Shown: one piece after another, positions 1 to 5,719 of the stretch
How the letters are laid out: each line of letters starts with the position of its first letter
Position numbering within the stretch: position 1 is the first letter of the stretch
Assembly: GCA_019117345.1 (NCBI GenBank)
Contig: DWZW01000149.1
Location: 1-6,575 of the forward strand
Direction of reading: 5' to 3'
DNA length: 6,575 nt
From: Claveliimonas stercoravium
GTDB lineage: Bacteria > Bacillota > Clostridia > Lachnospirales > Lachnospiraceae
The notes under the pieces: generated by a model
Seen by the model: the letters and a program-made list of their open reading frames with translations, nothing else
The model's database searches: none
What the model was told of the DNA's origin: nothing
Position numbers and translations under genes: made by a program

Positions 1-153
1 GTGAGGGTCTATCTGGACCAGTCCCTCAGGCGGTTCCCCAGCGTCTTCCCGGCCTGCGGGAGCGCCAACAGCGCCATCGAGCTGACCATTCCGGAGCTGG
101 AGATATACTCCCGCTTTGAGGAGTGGGTGGACGTGTGCAAGATACCGGAATAA
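1..153 (+). CDS. C-terminal end of an unrecognised protein (5' partial)
   Basis: Frame 1 is open from the first base to a TAA at 151-153 and gives 50 residues, ending in EEWVDVCKIPE. Third codon positions are overwhelmingly G or C, as in the other genes of this window, which supports real coding. The GTG at base 1 is probably just an internal valine codon, since the frame is cut by the window edge. The piece is mixed hydrophobic and acidic, with no membrane segment or recognisable motif. I do not recognise the family. A rho-independent terminator on the same strand follows 32 bases after the stop, so this is the last gene of its transcript. Confidence 0.7.
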   Translation: MRVYLDQSLRRFPSVFPACGSANSAIELTIPELEIYSRFEEWVDVCKIPE

Positions 154-177
154 AAACAGCAGAATAAAGATACCGGA
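139..177. repeat. Short imperfect direct repeat across a stop codon
   Basis: AAGATACCGGA occurs at 139-149 and again at 167-177, 28 bases apart. The similarity continues weakly (AAA and AGCAG at the same offsets). The first copy encodes the last residues of the upstream gene (KIPE) and the second lies just before the terminator. It looks like a small, partly decayed tandem duplication. No function can be assigned. Confidence 0.6.
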
Positions 178-185
178 GCAAAGGG

Positions 186-225
186 AGCAGCCCTGCCGCG
201 AGAACTCGTGGCGGGGCTGCTTTTT
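186..225 (+). terminator. Rho-independent terminator of the upstream (+) gene
   Basis: AGCAGCCCTGCCGCGAG (186-202) pairs with CTCGTGGCGGGGCTGCT (205-221) over about 15-17 base pairs with two G-U pairs and a very tight loop. A run of T follows at 221-225, with more T-rich sequence after it. This is the classic intrinsic terminator pattern and it lies 32 bases beyond the stop of the preceding gene. Confidence 0.9.
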
Positions 226-259
226 CCGTGTTTTTCTGCTTTTTCGTCTTTTCATGCGC

Positions 260-308
260 AAAAACAGCTCCTTCAAACCATAATGTCTCTCATAGTTTAA
301 AGGAGCTG
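260..308 (-). terminator. Rho-independent terminator of the leftward two-component block
   Basis: Bases 265-278 and 295-308 form a 14-pair inverted repeat with a 16-base loop. The single imperfect position (C274 against A299) is a mismatch in plus-strand RNA but a G-U wobble in minus-strand RNA. On the minus strand the stem is followed by five U residues (complement of 260-264). Both points show it works on the minus strand. It lies 12 bases past the stop of the histidine kinase gene. Confidence 0.9.
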
Positions 309-320
309 CCTTAAACAGAC

Positions 321-1031
321 TTAAAAAAAGAGCACGGTGACCGTAAGTTCTTTTCCCGTCTCACTGGAAGCCCATATCTTTCCCCTGTGGGCCGCCACCA
401 CTGCCCTGGCGATAGACAGCCCTATGCCATGTCCCGCATCCGTGATAAAGCGCTTCTGCTTTTCGTAGTTTTCCACAAAGGGACGGACTATACGCCCGGA
501 GGCCAGAAGGATGAGCAGCGACACAGCCGCCACCCCCATGACCGATACCAGGATGCTCGTAAGGAGGAAATTCCGGAAGGTTGACAGACTGCGGCTGCAG
601 TCCAGGAAAATAAGGAGAGTCGCATCCCCGTCCAGGCTCCTGCACCTGTATCTGTAGTCCGAGAGAAATCCCTCTTCTACTCCCGCCTCCAGAGCCTCCA
701 TGGCATAGCTCTCCGCTTCAGCCTCATCCACCGCCGCGATCCTTTCCGTGTCTGTCGCAAGTATATTTCCGTCCTTATCCACTGTCACCGTGAAAAATCT
801 GGTCTCATAGGGTGTCTCAGGTGAGATTCCCGGACGCTTCTCCCTGTTTTCCCGGGTCCTGTCGTCAGGGAACGTCCCCTGATGCTCCGCCAGCAGGTCC
901 AGCACATACCCGGCATCCCGTATCACATTGTGGTAATTCACCGCATTGACAGCTCCAAGTATGACCGCCAGGACCATGACGATCGCTCCCACTGCCGCCG
1001 CTGTAAATTTGACCCGAAACCTCCTAAACAT
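321..1031 (-). pseudogene. Sensor histidine kinase with in-frame loss of its catalytic core
   Basis: The intact frame gives 236 residues. Residues about 9-28 are a first membrane segment, 30-150 an extracytoplasmic sensor region, and 155-177 a second membrane segment. The phosphorylation box follows (FITDAGH, His201), but the next residues are GIGLSIAR, the last glycine-rich (G2) box of the ATP-binding domain. The normal ELKTP continuation, the rest of the dimerisation helices, and the N and G1 boxes are missing, probably about 130 residues by comparison with related kinases. The C-terminal end of the ATPase fold is present. The start is the ATG at 1031, with GGGAGG six bases upstream; it overlaps the regulator stop by 8 bases, which implies translational coupling. 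The reading frame extends upstream of this ATG, but that part is antisense or out of frame with the regulator. As it stands the protein should anchor in the membrane and bind signal but not phosphorylate itself. Confidence 0.85.
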
Positions 1032-1525
1032 CCCCTTCCTCCCTGACCTCCAGAGAGTAGCCGGCATTTCTGCTGACCCTGATCTGCACATCCGCCCTGA
1101 GGGCCGACAGCTTTTTCCTGAGATACGAAATGTAGGCCCAGACCACGCTGACCTGCGCCTCGCTGTCATATCCCCATATCCTCTCCAGTATATGTGCCGA
1201 GGTGATGAGCCGTCTCGGATTGCTCATTAAGAGCTCCATCACCTGGAATTCCTTGTTTGTGAGCTGGAAGCTTCCCTCCGCCGATGAGAGCTCCATGGCA
1301 GCCCGGTCGAGAGTGATATTGCCCACCCGCAGAAGAGAGCTGGACTCCTCCGTCCATTCCCGGCATCATGATGTCCAGCAGGACACCGTCATACTCCCCA
1401 AGGGCAATATAATCCAGCGCCGTCCTCCCGTCATACACCGCATCCGCCGAATATCCGTTCTTTTCAAGGATAGCAAGCAGTGCCCTGGAAAGGGACCTCT
1501 CATCCTCCACTATCAGTATACGCAT
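1024..1525 (-). pseudogene. OmpR/PhoB-type response regulator, frameshifted by an internal deletion
   Basis: The start ATG at 1525 gives MRILIVEDE, a typical receiver domain with acidic pocket Glu7/Asp8 and phospho-acceptor Asp51 in LLDIMMPGMDG. Right after Gly59 the frame runs into unrelated sequence. The normal continuation appears in another frame from about base 1350 (EESSSLLRVGNITLD), followed by a complete winged-helix effector domain (LTNKEFQVMELL, AHILERIWG, SYLRKKL, RNAGYSLE) ending at the TAG at 1024. The rest of the receiver, including the conserved Thr/Ser and Lys switch residues, is absent. The coding span is 502 bases against about 678 for a usual 225-residue regulator, a loss of about 176 bases; 176 leaves remainder 2 on division by 3, which is exactly the observed frame offset. 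The kinase gene follows with an 8-base overlap. The gene starts 44 bases after the B3/B4 gene with no clear promoter of its own, so it may be read through from upstream. Normal function is very unlikely. Confidence 0.88.
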
Positions 1526-1569
1526 ATGTATCCATCTCTCCCGTCCTGTCTGATGCTCCCTTCTGCTGT

Positions 1570-2238
1570 CTACTCTGCTATCCAGCTCTCCACGTCCGAA
1601 GCGCCCGCGTATTTCTCCAGGTATTCGTTCCCGTACTCCAGCGCCCGCTCCAGCTCATCGCCCGGCGAGAAGGAGTAGATCAGGGTCAGCACCTCCTGCG
1701 CCTCCTCCGTTATCATGGCGCGCTCCGAGTCACTTGTGGAGCTTCCGACAGCTCCGGCCTCATCTGCCAGCACCGGCAGATGTTCGATATTGACCTGGTC
1801 CTTCCCGATGCCCTTGTAGGTCTCCCCCTCCCGCCCGATGCGGAAGGTCAGCTCCTCTCCGATGCGGGCGGCATCGTAGGAGCCCACGGAAAACCCGGAC
1901 CGGATGGATATCAGGTTATTCACATCCACCACCGTGTTGACCTGGTAGAGCCCTTTCCCCTGCCCGATCCTCCGTATCAGAGCCTCGGAGGACACCCGGT
2001 AGCGGCTGGGGTCCTTCCCGAAGGCACGGTAGGCGGCCCGGGACTCCTTGATATTGGGGATATCCGTCACCCCATAGTCAAAGATATCGTCCTTTGTCTT
2101 TTTAAAAATATCTTTTTTGAGATAGGACCACAGCTCCTCGCTTTTCTCGCCCACCTTCACCCTGTACTGCAGGCAGCCCACTCTCGTGTCCGGCCACTTG
2201 GCCTTCATCTCCTCATCGATCGCCAGATGCTTTCTCAT
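1570..2238 (-). CDS. B3/B4 domain protein (PheRS beta-like tRNA-binding domain)
   Basis: This 222-residue soluble protein is a stand-alone B3/B4 domain, the fold found in the beta subunit of phenylalanyl-tRNA synthetase, where it is linked to tRNA recognition and editing. The best family signature is the block around residues 65-87 (ESRAAYRAFGKDPSRYR), followed by NTVVDVNNLIS at about 101-111 and SGFSVGSYD at about 114-122. Length is normal for the free-standing family. There is no signal peptide or membrane segment. The ATG at 2238 is preceded by AGGGAGGAG about 10 bases upstream. Free-standing B3/B4 proteins are often annotated as possible trans-editing or aminoacyl-tRNA-related factors, but their substrate is generally unknown, so the role here is open. 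It lies between degV and the damaged two-component genes on the same strand. Confidence 0.87.
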   Translation of the reverse strand: MRKHLAIDEEMKAKWPDTRVGCLQYRVKVGEKSEELWSYLKKDIFKKTKDDIFDYGVTDIPNIKESRAAYRAFGKDPSRYRVSSEALIRRIGQGKGLYQVNTVVDVNNLISIRSGFSVGSYDAARIGEELTFRIGREGETYKGIGKDQVNIEHLPVLADEAGAVGSSTSDSERAMITEEAQEVLTLIYSFSPGDELERALEYGNEYLEKYAGASDVESWIAE

Positions 2239-2280
2239 ATCGCTTTGTCTCCTCCCTGTTCAGACCCGCCGTACAGACAA

Positions 2281-2317
2281 GAGGCCGGGGCCCGCCTTCT
2301 CCTGGGTCCCCGGCCTC
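2281..2317 (-). terminator. Strong GC hairpin between degV and the B3/B4 gene
   Basis: GAGGCCGGGG-CCC (2281-2293) pairs with GGGTCCCCGGCCTC (2304-2317) with one bulged base and a 10-base loop; the flanks GACA and TGTC can extend it. It begins 24 bases after the degV stop. On the minus strand the stem is followed only by a weak pyrimidine-rich stretch (TTGTCTGT), not a clean U-run. It may be a leaky terminator, or a hairpin protecting the degV message and reducing downstream expression. Confidence 0.55.
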
Positions 2318-2340
2318 TGTCCGCAAGGCCTGTCATATGC

Positions 2341-3204
2341 CTAGCGCTTGTTTCCCATACAGAACACGGCCACAACGCCGGGGCCGGTATGGCTTCCGAT
2401 GACTGTGCCGATATTGTTGATCAGGATGTTGTCAATGCCCATCTTCTCCCGCACAAGGCCGGCCACGTACTCGGCGTCCTCTATGCAGTCCCCGTGGGTG
2501 ATCATGATGATGTCATTGTCCCAGCCCTTAGACTGCTCCACCGCCATGTCCACGATCTTGTTCAGGGATTTCTTTCTTCCCCTTTCCTTGCCAATGACCT
2601 GCAGTTTGCCGTTGTCATCCATGTGGATGATAGGCTTGATCTTCACCATGGTGCCCACCACAGCTGTGGCCTTTGAGATACGCCCGCCTCTGTGGAGATG
2701 GTTCAGGTCATCCACCGTCACATCGTGACAGATGTGGAGCTTGTTTTCCTCCACCCAGTCCGCCGTCTCCTGGATCGTCTTTCCTGCCGCCTTCTGCTGG
2801 AGCGCCTTGTAGAGGAGAAGTCCCTCCCCCAGGCAGGCGCACAGCGTATCAATGACAATGACCTTTGCCTCCGGATACTCCTCCTTCAGCTCCTCTCCCG
2901 CGATCTTCATGCTGTTGCATGTCCCGGAAAGGCCGGATGAGAAAGCCAGATGCAGGATGTCCTTCCCCTCCTTCAGGAAAGGCTCCAGAGCCTCCTTCGC
3001 CTCCTCCGGGTTAACCTGGGAGGTAACGGACATTTTCCCCTCCCTGAGCTTATCAAAAAATTCCTTTGCAGTCAGACCGTTCATATCCTCATAGGTCTGT
3101 CCGTCCATTGTATATCTCAGAGGAACGACCGGAACATTTCTCTCCTCCAGCCATTCCTTCGGCAGATCCACCGTACTGTTCACAGTGATCACATAGTCCC
3201 TCAT
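2341..3204 (-). CDS. DegV family protein (FakB-like fatty-acid-binding protein)
   Basis: This 287-residue cytoplasmic protein has the DegV fold, which binds one fatty acid in a buried pocket. In characterised FakA/FakB systems it presents the fatty acid to the kinase FakA to make acyl phosphate for phospholipid synthesis. Visible family motifs are NSTVDLP at 9-15, VTSQVNP at 60-66, FSSGLSGT at 88-95, DTLCACLGEG in the middle and GSHTGPGV near residue 272. Thr61, Ser93 and His272 sit where carboxylate-binding residues are expected. The usual TDST opening reads VNST, with Asn in place of Asp. The ATG at 3204 is chosen because a perfect AGGAGGT lies 8 bases upstream and a sigma-A promoter lies just beyond. 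The open frame continues far upstream, but that part is antisense to spoVAF. No fakA gene is visible, so the partner must lie elsewhere. Bacteria often carry several DegV paralogues, so no specific name is given. Confidence 0.95.
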   Translation of the reverse strand: MRDYVITVNSTVDLPKEWLEERNVPVVPLRYTMDGQTYEDMNGLTAKEFFDKLREGKMSVTSQVNPEEAKEALEPFLKEGKDILHLAFSSGLSGTCNSMKIAGEELKEEYPEAKVIVIDTLCACLGEGLLLYKALQQKAAGKTIQETADWVEENKLHICHDVTVDDLNHLHRGGRISKATAVVGTMVKIKPIIHMDDNGKLQVIGKERGRKKSLNKIVDMAVEQSKGWDNDIIMITHGDCIEDAEYVAGLVREKMGIDNILINNIGTVIGSHTGPGVVAVFCMGNKR

Positions 3205-3212
3205 TCTTCTAT

Positions 3213-3219
3213 ACCTCCT
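3213..3219 (-). promoter_or_regulatory. Ribosome binding site that fixes the DegV start
   Basis: AGGAGGT on the minus strand is a full anti-Shine-Dalgarno match, 8 bases from the ATG at 3204. It rules out the much longer upstream extension of the same frame, and also a nearby upstream ATG that lies next to it. Confidence 0.9.
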
Positions 3220-3241
3220 ATCCATTGGTCCTGTTGCACTA

Positions 3242-3270
3242 ATCATACCATTTTTTATACGGTAAGGCAA
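3242..3270 (-). promoter_or_regulatory. Sigma-A promoter for degV
   Basis: On the minus strand TTGCCT (3265-3270) and TATGAT (3242-3247) are separated by exactly 17 bases. A TG one base before the -10 element makes it an extended -10 promoter, and the spacer contains a run of A. Transcription should start near 3235, giving a leader of about 30 bases with the AGGAGGT site. It may also drive the B3/B4 and two-component genes by read-through. Confidence 0.85.
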
Positions 3271-3288
3271 AGCCTTTTGACGGCTCAT

Positions 3289-3317
3289 GCATATTTCCCT
3301 CTGTTCTGGGCAGATTA
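3289..3317 (+). promoter_or_regulatory. Sigma-G-like (forespore) promoter for spoVAF
   Basis: GCATA (3289-3293) matches the sigma-G -35 consensus GHATR. CAGATTA (3311-3317) matches 6 of 7 positions of the CATHHTA-type -10, with a 17-base spacer. Forespore sigma-G control fits a spore germination gene. GCATA also fits a sigma-F -35 element, but no good sigma-F -10 element is present at its expected spacing. The assignment uses the Bacillus subtilis consensus and is inference. The leader would be about 40 bases, with GGAGGG at 3350-3355, 8 bases before the ATG. Confidence 0.55.
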
Positions 3318-3363
3318 ATCCTATCAAAAAAGTGCATCCGTACGGATATGGAGGGATAAGCTT

Positions 3364-4725
3364 ATGCCGGATACAAGAATCGTGACCGCATCTGTAAAAG
3401 AAAATGTGGCATACATGAACCAGATACTGCCCGTGAAGGACAGCTTTGACCTGGTACAGCGAGACCTGGTCATCGGGGAGCGGGAGGCATCCTTTTTCTT
3501 TATCGACGGCTTTATGAAGGATGAGGTCATGCTGAAGATCATGGATTCCTTTCTCAGCGTCACAAAAGGGGACATGCCGGGGAGTGCCACAGGCTTTGCC
3601 AGGCAGTGCCTCCCCTACGTGGAGGTGGACACTGTCAGTGACTTTGACCAGGTCCTCCGGAACCTCCTCTCCGGCACCACCTGCCTTTTCATAGACGGCT
3701 ACGAGTCCTGCATCGTCATCGACTGCAGGACCTACCCCGCCAGAAATGTGGGAGAACCGGAAAAGGACAAATCCCTGCGGGGCTCCCGGGACGGCTTTGT
3801 GGAGACCATCGTCTTCAACACAGCCCTCATACGCCGCAGGATCCGCGACCCTCATCTCGTCATGCAGATGCTGGAGATCGGCACCAGCTCGCGGACAGAC
3901 GTGGCGCTCTGCTATATGTCTGACCGCGCGGATGAGGCTCTCTTAAAAAACATCACAAAAAAGCTGCTGGCCATCCACACGGATGACCTGCGCATGAACC
4001 AGCAGAGCCTGGCGGAGGAGCTCTTCCGGCGGAAATGGTTCAATCCATTCCCAAAATTCAAGTTCACAGAGCGGCCGGACACAGCGGCCGCCTGCCTCCT
4101 GGAGGGGAAAGTGGTGATCCTGGTGGACAACTCCCCCTCCGCCATGATACTGCCCACCTCCATCCTGGATATCATCGAGGAGGCCAACGACTACTACTTC
4201 CCCACCCTGACTCAGGTCTACCTGAAATTCTCCAGAGGGCTCATCACCTTCCTGACGGTCTTCCTTACACCGGTCTTTCTCCTGTTCATGCAGAACCTGG
4301 ACTGGCTGCCGGAGGTCTTTCGCTTTGTGGCTATCCAGGACACGGTGAACATCCCTCTTGTGTTCCAACTCCTCATGCTGGAGCTGGCCATTGACGGGCT
4401 CCGTCTGGCAGCCCTGAACACGCCCAGCATGCTGAGCACGCCCTTAAGTGTCATCGCCGGCATCGTCATGGGTGAGTTCTCCGTCCAGTCAGGGTGGTTT
4501 AACTCGGAGGTCATGCTGTACATGGCCTTTGTGGCTGTGGCCAATTACACCCAGCCCAATTTTGAGCTGGGCTACGCGCTGAAATTCATGCGCCTTCTCC
4601 TCCTGATACTGACCTCGCTCTTCAACTGGGCAGGCTTTGCGGCAGGCTGCGTCATCGTCATCTGCAGCATCTGCTTCAACAGGACCCTCTCCGGGCGGAG
4701 CTATCTGAACATCAAGCTAAACTAG
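3364..4725 (+). CDS. spoVAF: SpoVAF/GerA-family spore germination protein, short C-terminus
   Basis: This 453-residue protein belongs to the GerA family and resembles SpoVAF more than GerAA. It sits in the spore inner membrane, and SpoVAF homologues form an ion-conducting complex that helps amplify germination. A soluble N-terminal half of about 290 residues carries FFIDGFMKDEVM, GSRDGFVE, NTALIRRRIRD, NPFP, FTERPD, LLEG and DNSPS. The membrane part follows, with hydrophobic segments at roughly 292-309, 328-350, 358-369, 383-395 and 410-437, and the family block NTPSMLSTPLS. The ATG at 3364 has GGAGGG 8 bases upstream. The protein ends NRTLSGRSYLNIKLN; relatives usually continue after SYL with a PLIPF-like motif and a few tens of residues of tail, which are absent here. 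The stop overlaps the convergent dut stop by 4 bases. No spoVA, gerB or gerC gene is adjacent, so it is an orphan locus. Function may be kept or reduced; this cannot be told from sequence. Confidence 0.9.
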   Translation: MPDTRIVTASVKENVAYMNQILPVKDSFDLVQRDLVIGEREASFFFIDGFMKDEVMLKIMDSFLSVTKGDMPGSATGFARQCLPYVEVDTVSDFDQVLRNLLSGTTCLFIDGYESCIVIDCRTYPARNVGEPEKDKSLRGSRDGFVETIVFNTALIRRRIRDPHLVMQMLEIGTSSRTDVALCYMSDRADEALLKNITKKLLAIHTDDLRMNQQSLAEELFRRKWFNPFPKFKFTERPDTAAACLLEGKVVILVDNSPSAMILPTSILDIIEEANDYYFPTLTQVYLKFSRGLITFLTVFLTPVFLLFMQNLDWLPEVFRFVAIQDTVNIPLVFQLLMLELAIDGLRLAALNTPSMLSTPLSVIAGIVMGEFSVQSGWFNSEVMLYMAFVAVANYTQPNFELGYALKFMRLLLLILTSLFNWAGFAAGCVIVICSICFNRTLSGRSYLNIKLN

Positions 4726-5234
4726 CTGGTGCTTCCAAAGCCGCCGTTGCGGGTACCCTCCGCCTCGTCGTCCACCGTGATGCCGTACTCCACAAAGATA
4801 CCCTGCATAAAGCCTGTCCCCGCGGAGATCTCCACCGTCTTTCCCTCGTTGGTATCGTTGGTGAGCTTGGCGAAAATGTGTCCCTCATTGTCAGAGTAGT
4901 AATAGTCACTGTCAATGATGCCCACCGTGTTGTTGAGCTGGAGTCGATACTTGAAGCCAAGTCCGCTCCTCGGATAGCACTTGAGCACCCACTCCTCCTC
5001 CATCTTCGCCCGGATGCCGGTGGGGATCTTCACCGTCTCCCCCGGCCGGAGCGTAAAGTCAGCGGGGGCGAAGAAATCATACCCGGCAGAGCCCTTTGTG
5101 GCCCTGCGGGGCAGGCGGATGCCCCCGTAGATTTCCCGGAGCTTCTCCTCTGACGCCTCCCCGAAGGTGTCCGTCCATCCCTCCTTAAACTGTGTAAAGC
5201 TTACCTTCTCAAATTTTGCGATCCTCTTAGCCAT
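4722..5234 (-). CDS. dut: dUTPase (deoxyuridine 5'-triphosphate nucleotidohydrolase)
   Basis: This 170-residue trimeric-type dUTPase hydrolyses dUTP to dUMP and pyrophosphate, keeping uracil out of DNA and supplying dUMP for dTMP synthesis. The motifs appear in order: GSAGYDFFAP at about 48-57, PRSGLGFK at 88-95, NNTVGIIDSDY at 101-111 with the uracil-site region, TGFMQGIF, and the flexible C-terminal glycine-rich motif RNGGFGSTS at 162-170. An insertion (YYSDNEGHI) after the IDSDY motif and an N-terminal extension of about 45 residues are typical of clostridial members. I chose the ATG at 5234, with GAGAGG 9 bases upstream; a TTG three codons earlier is possible but weaker. The start overlaps the nrdG stop by 8 bases, indicating translational coupling in an nrdD-nrdG-dut operon. 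No terminator is visible after its stop, which overlaps spoVAF. Confidence 0.96.
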   Translation of the reverse strand: MAKRIAKFEKVSFTQFKEGWTDTFGEASEEKLREIYGGIRLPRRATKGSAGYDFFAPADFTLRPGETVKIPTGIRAKMEEEWVLKCYPRSGLGFKYRLQLNNTVGIIDSDYYYSDNEGHIFAKLTNDTNEGKTVEISAGTGFMQGIFVEYGITVDDEAEGTRNGGFGSTS

Positions 5235-5715
5235 GTAATACAACCTCTCCTGTCTTTAATGTCTTCTGTACATCGATCACCTGCTGGTTGGAGCTTCCCT
5301 TCCAGCGCAACGTGTTATCCTTCTTTGCTTCCTGGAAGGTGCCGTCCACCAGCACATCCACATACCGGGCCACCTCCAGGTCCCGCACCCCGTTCCATGT
5401 GCTCCCTGTGTAGAGCCAGATGGTCTTATCCGGGAAATCGCTCCTTATCTGGCGGGCCAGCTCCGTAACACCCCGGATGTTGGCGGGGTGGAGCGGATCG
5501 CCCCCGGAGAAGGTGATGCCGCTCACATAGTCCTTCTCCAGCTCCTCATAGATTTCCCGGCGGGCCGCCTCGTCAAAGGGGAGCCCCCCTTCCGGGTCCC
5601 AGGTCACCGGGTTGTGGCACCCGGGGCAGGCGTGGGCGCACCCGGCCACCCACAGGACCACCCGCAGTCCGTCCCCGTTGAGCATATCGTCTTTCGTAAT
5701 ATTGTGGTATCTCAT
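5227..5715 (-). CDS. nrdG: Anaerobic ribonucleoside-triphosphate reductase activating protein
   Basis: NrdG is the radical-SAM activase that uses a [4Fe-4S] cluster and S-adenosylmethionine to place the glycyl radical on NrdD. The cluster motif CAHACPGC gives Cys26, Cys30 and Cys33 in the NrdG spacing CX3CX2C. Further family motifs are FSGGDPL (SAM binding), WLYTG, VDVLVDGTF and LRWKGSSNQQVIDV near the end. The length of 162 residues is normal. The start is the ATG at 5715 (MRYHNITKDDM, the usual beginning); the frame continues upstream into nrdD sequence. It begins 4 bases after the nrdD stop, with an AGGA and a purine-rich stretch in the nrdD end serving as ribosome binding site. The protein looks intact. 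Confidence 0.97.
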   Translation of the reverse strand: MRYHNITKDDMLNGDGLRVVLWVAGCAHACPGCHNPVTWDPEGGLPFDEAARREIYEELEKDYVSGITFSGGDPLHPANIRGVTELARQIRSDFPDKTIWLYTGSTWNGVRDLEVARYVDVLVDGTFQEAKKDNTLRWKGSSNQQVIDVQKTLKTGEVVLHG

Positions 5716-5719
5716 TGTC

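Noticed and set aside
1032..1169. Longer start for the histidine kinase frame
   Set aside because: The extra part overlaps the regulator's DNA-binding domain in another frame and has no kinase-like sequence. The ATG at 1031 has GGGAGG and starts with a typical membrane segment.
1166..1525. A 119-residue single-domain receiver protein
   Set aside because: Only the first 59 residues are receiver-like; the tail is a frameshifted read of the effector region. It is better described as part of a broken regulator gene.
1480..2676. 398-codon open frame on the plus strand
   Set aside because: It is antisense to the B3/B4 and DegV genes, has no recognisable motif, and is explained by the high GC at third codon positions of the real genes.
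3205..3855. N-terminal extension of the DegV frame by more than 200 codons
   Set aside because: It is antisense to spoVAF and crosses the promoter region. A perfect AGGAGGT and a sigma-A promoter place the start at 3204.
5235..5243. TTG start for dUTPase three codons upstream
   Set aside because: The ATG at 5234 is a better start codon with a GAGAGG at good spacing, and MAKRIAKFEKV is the usual beginning of clostridial relatives.
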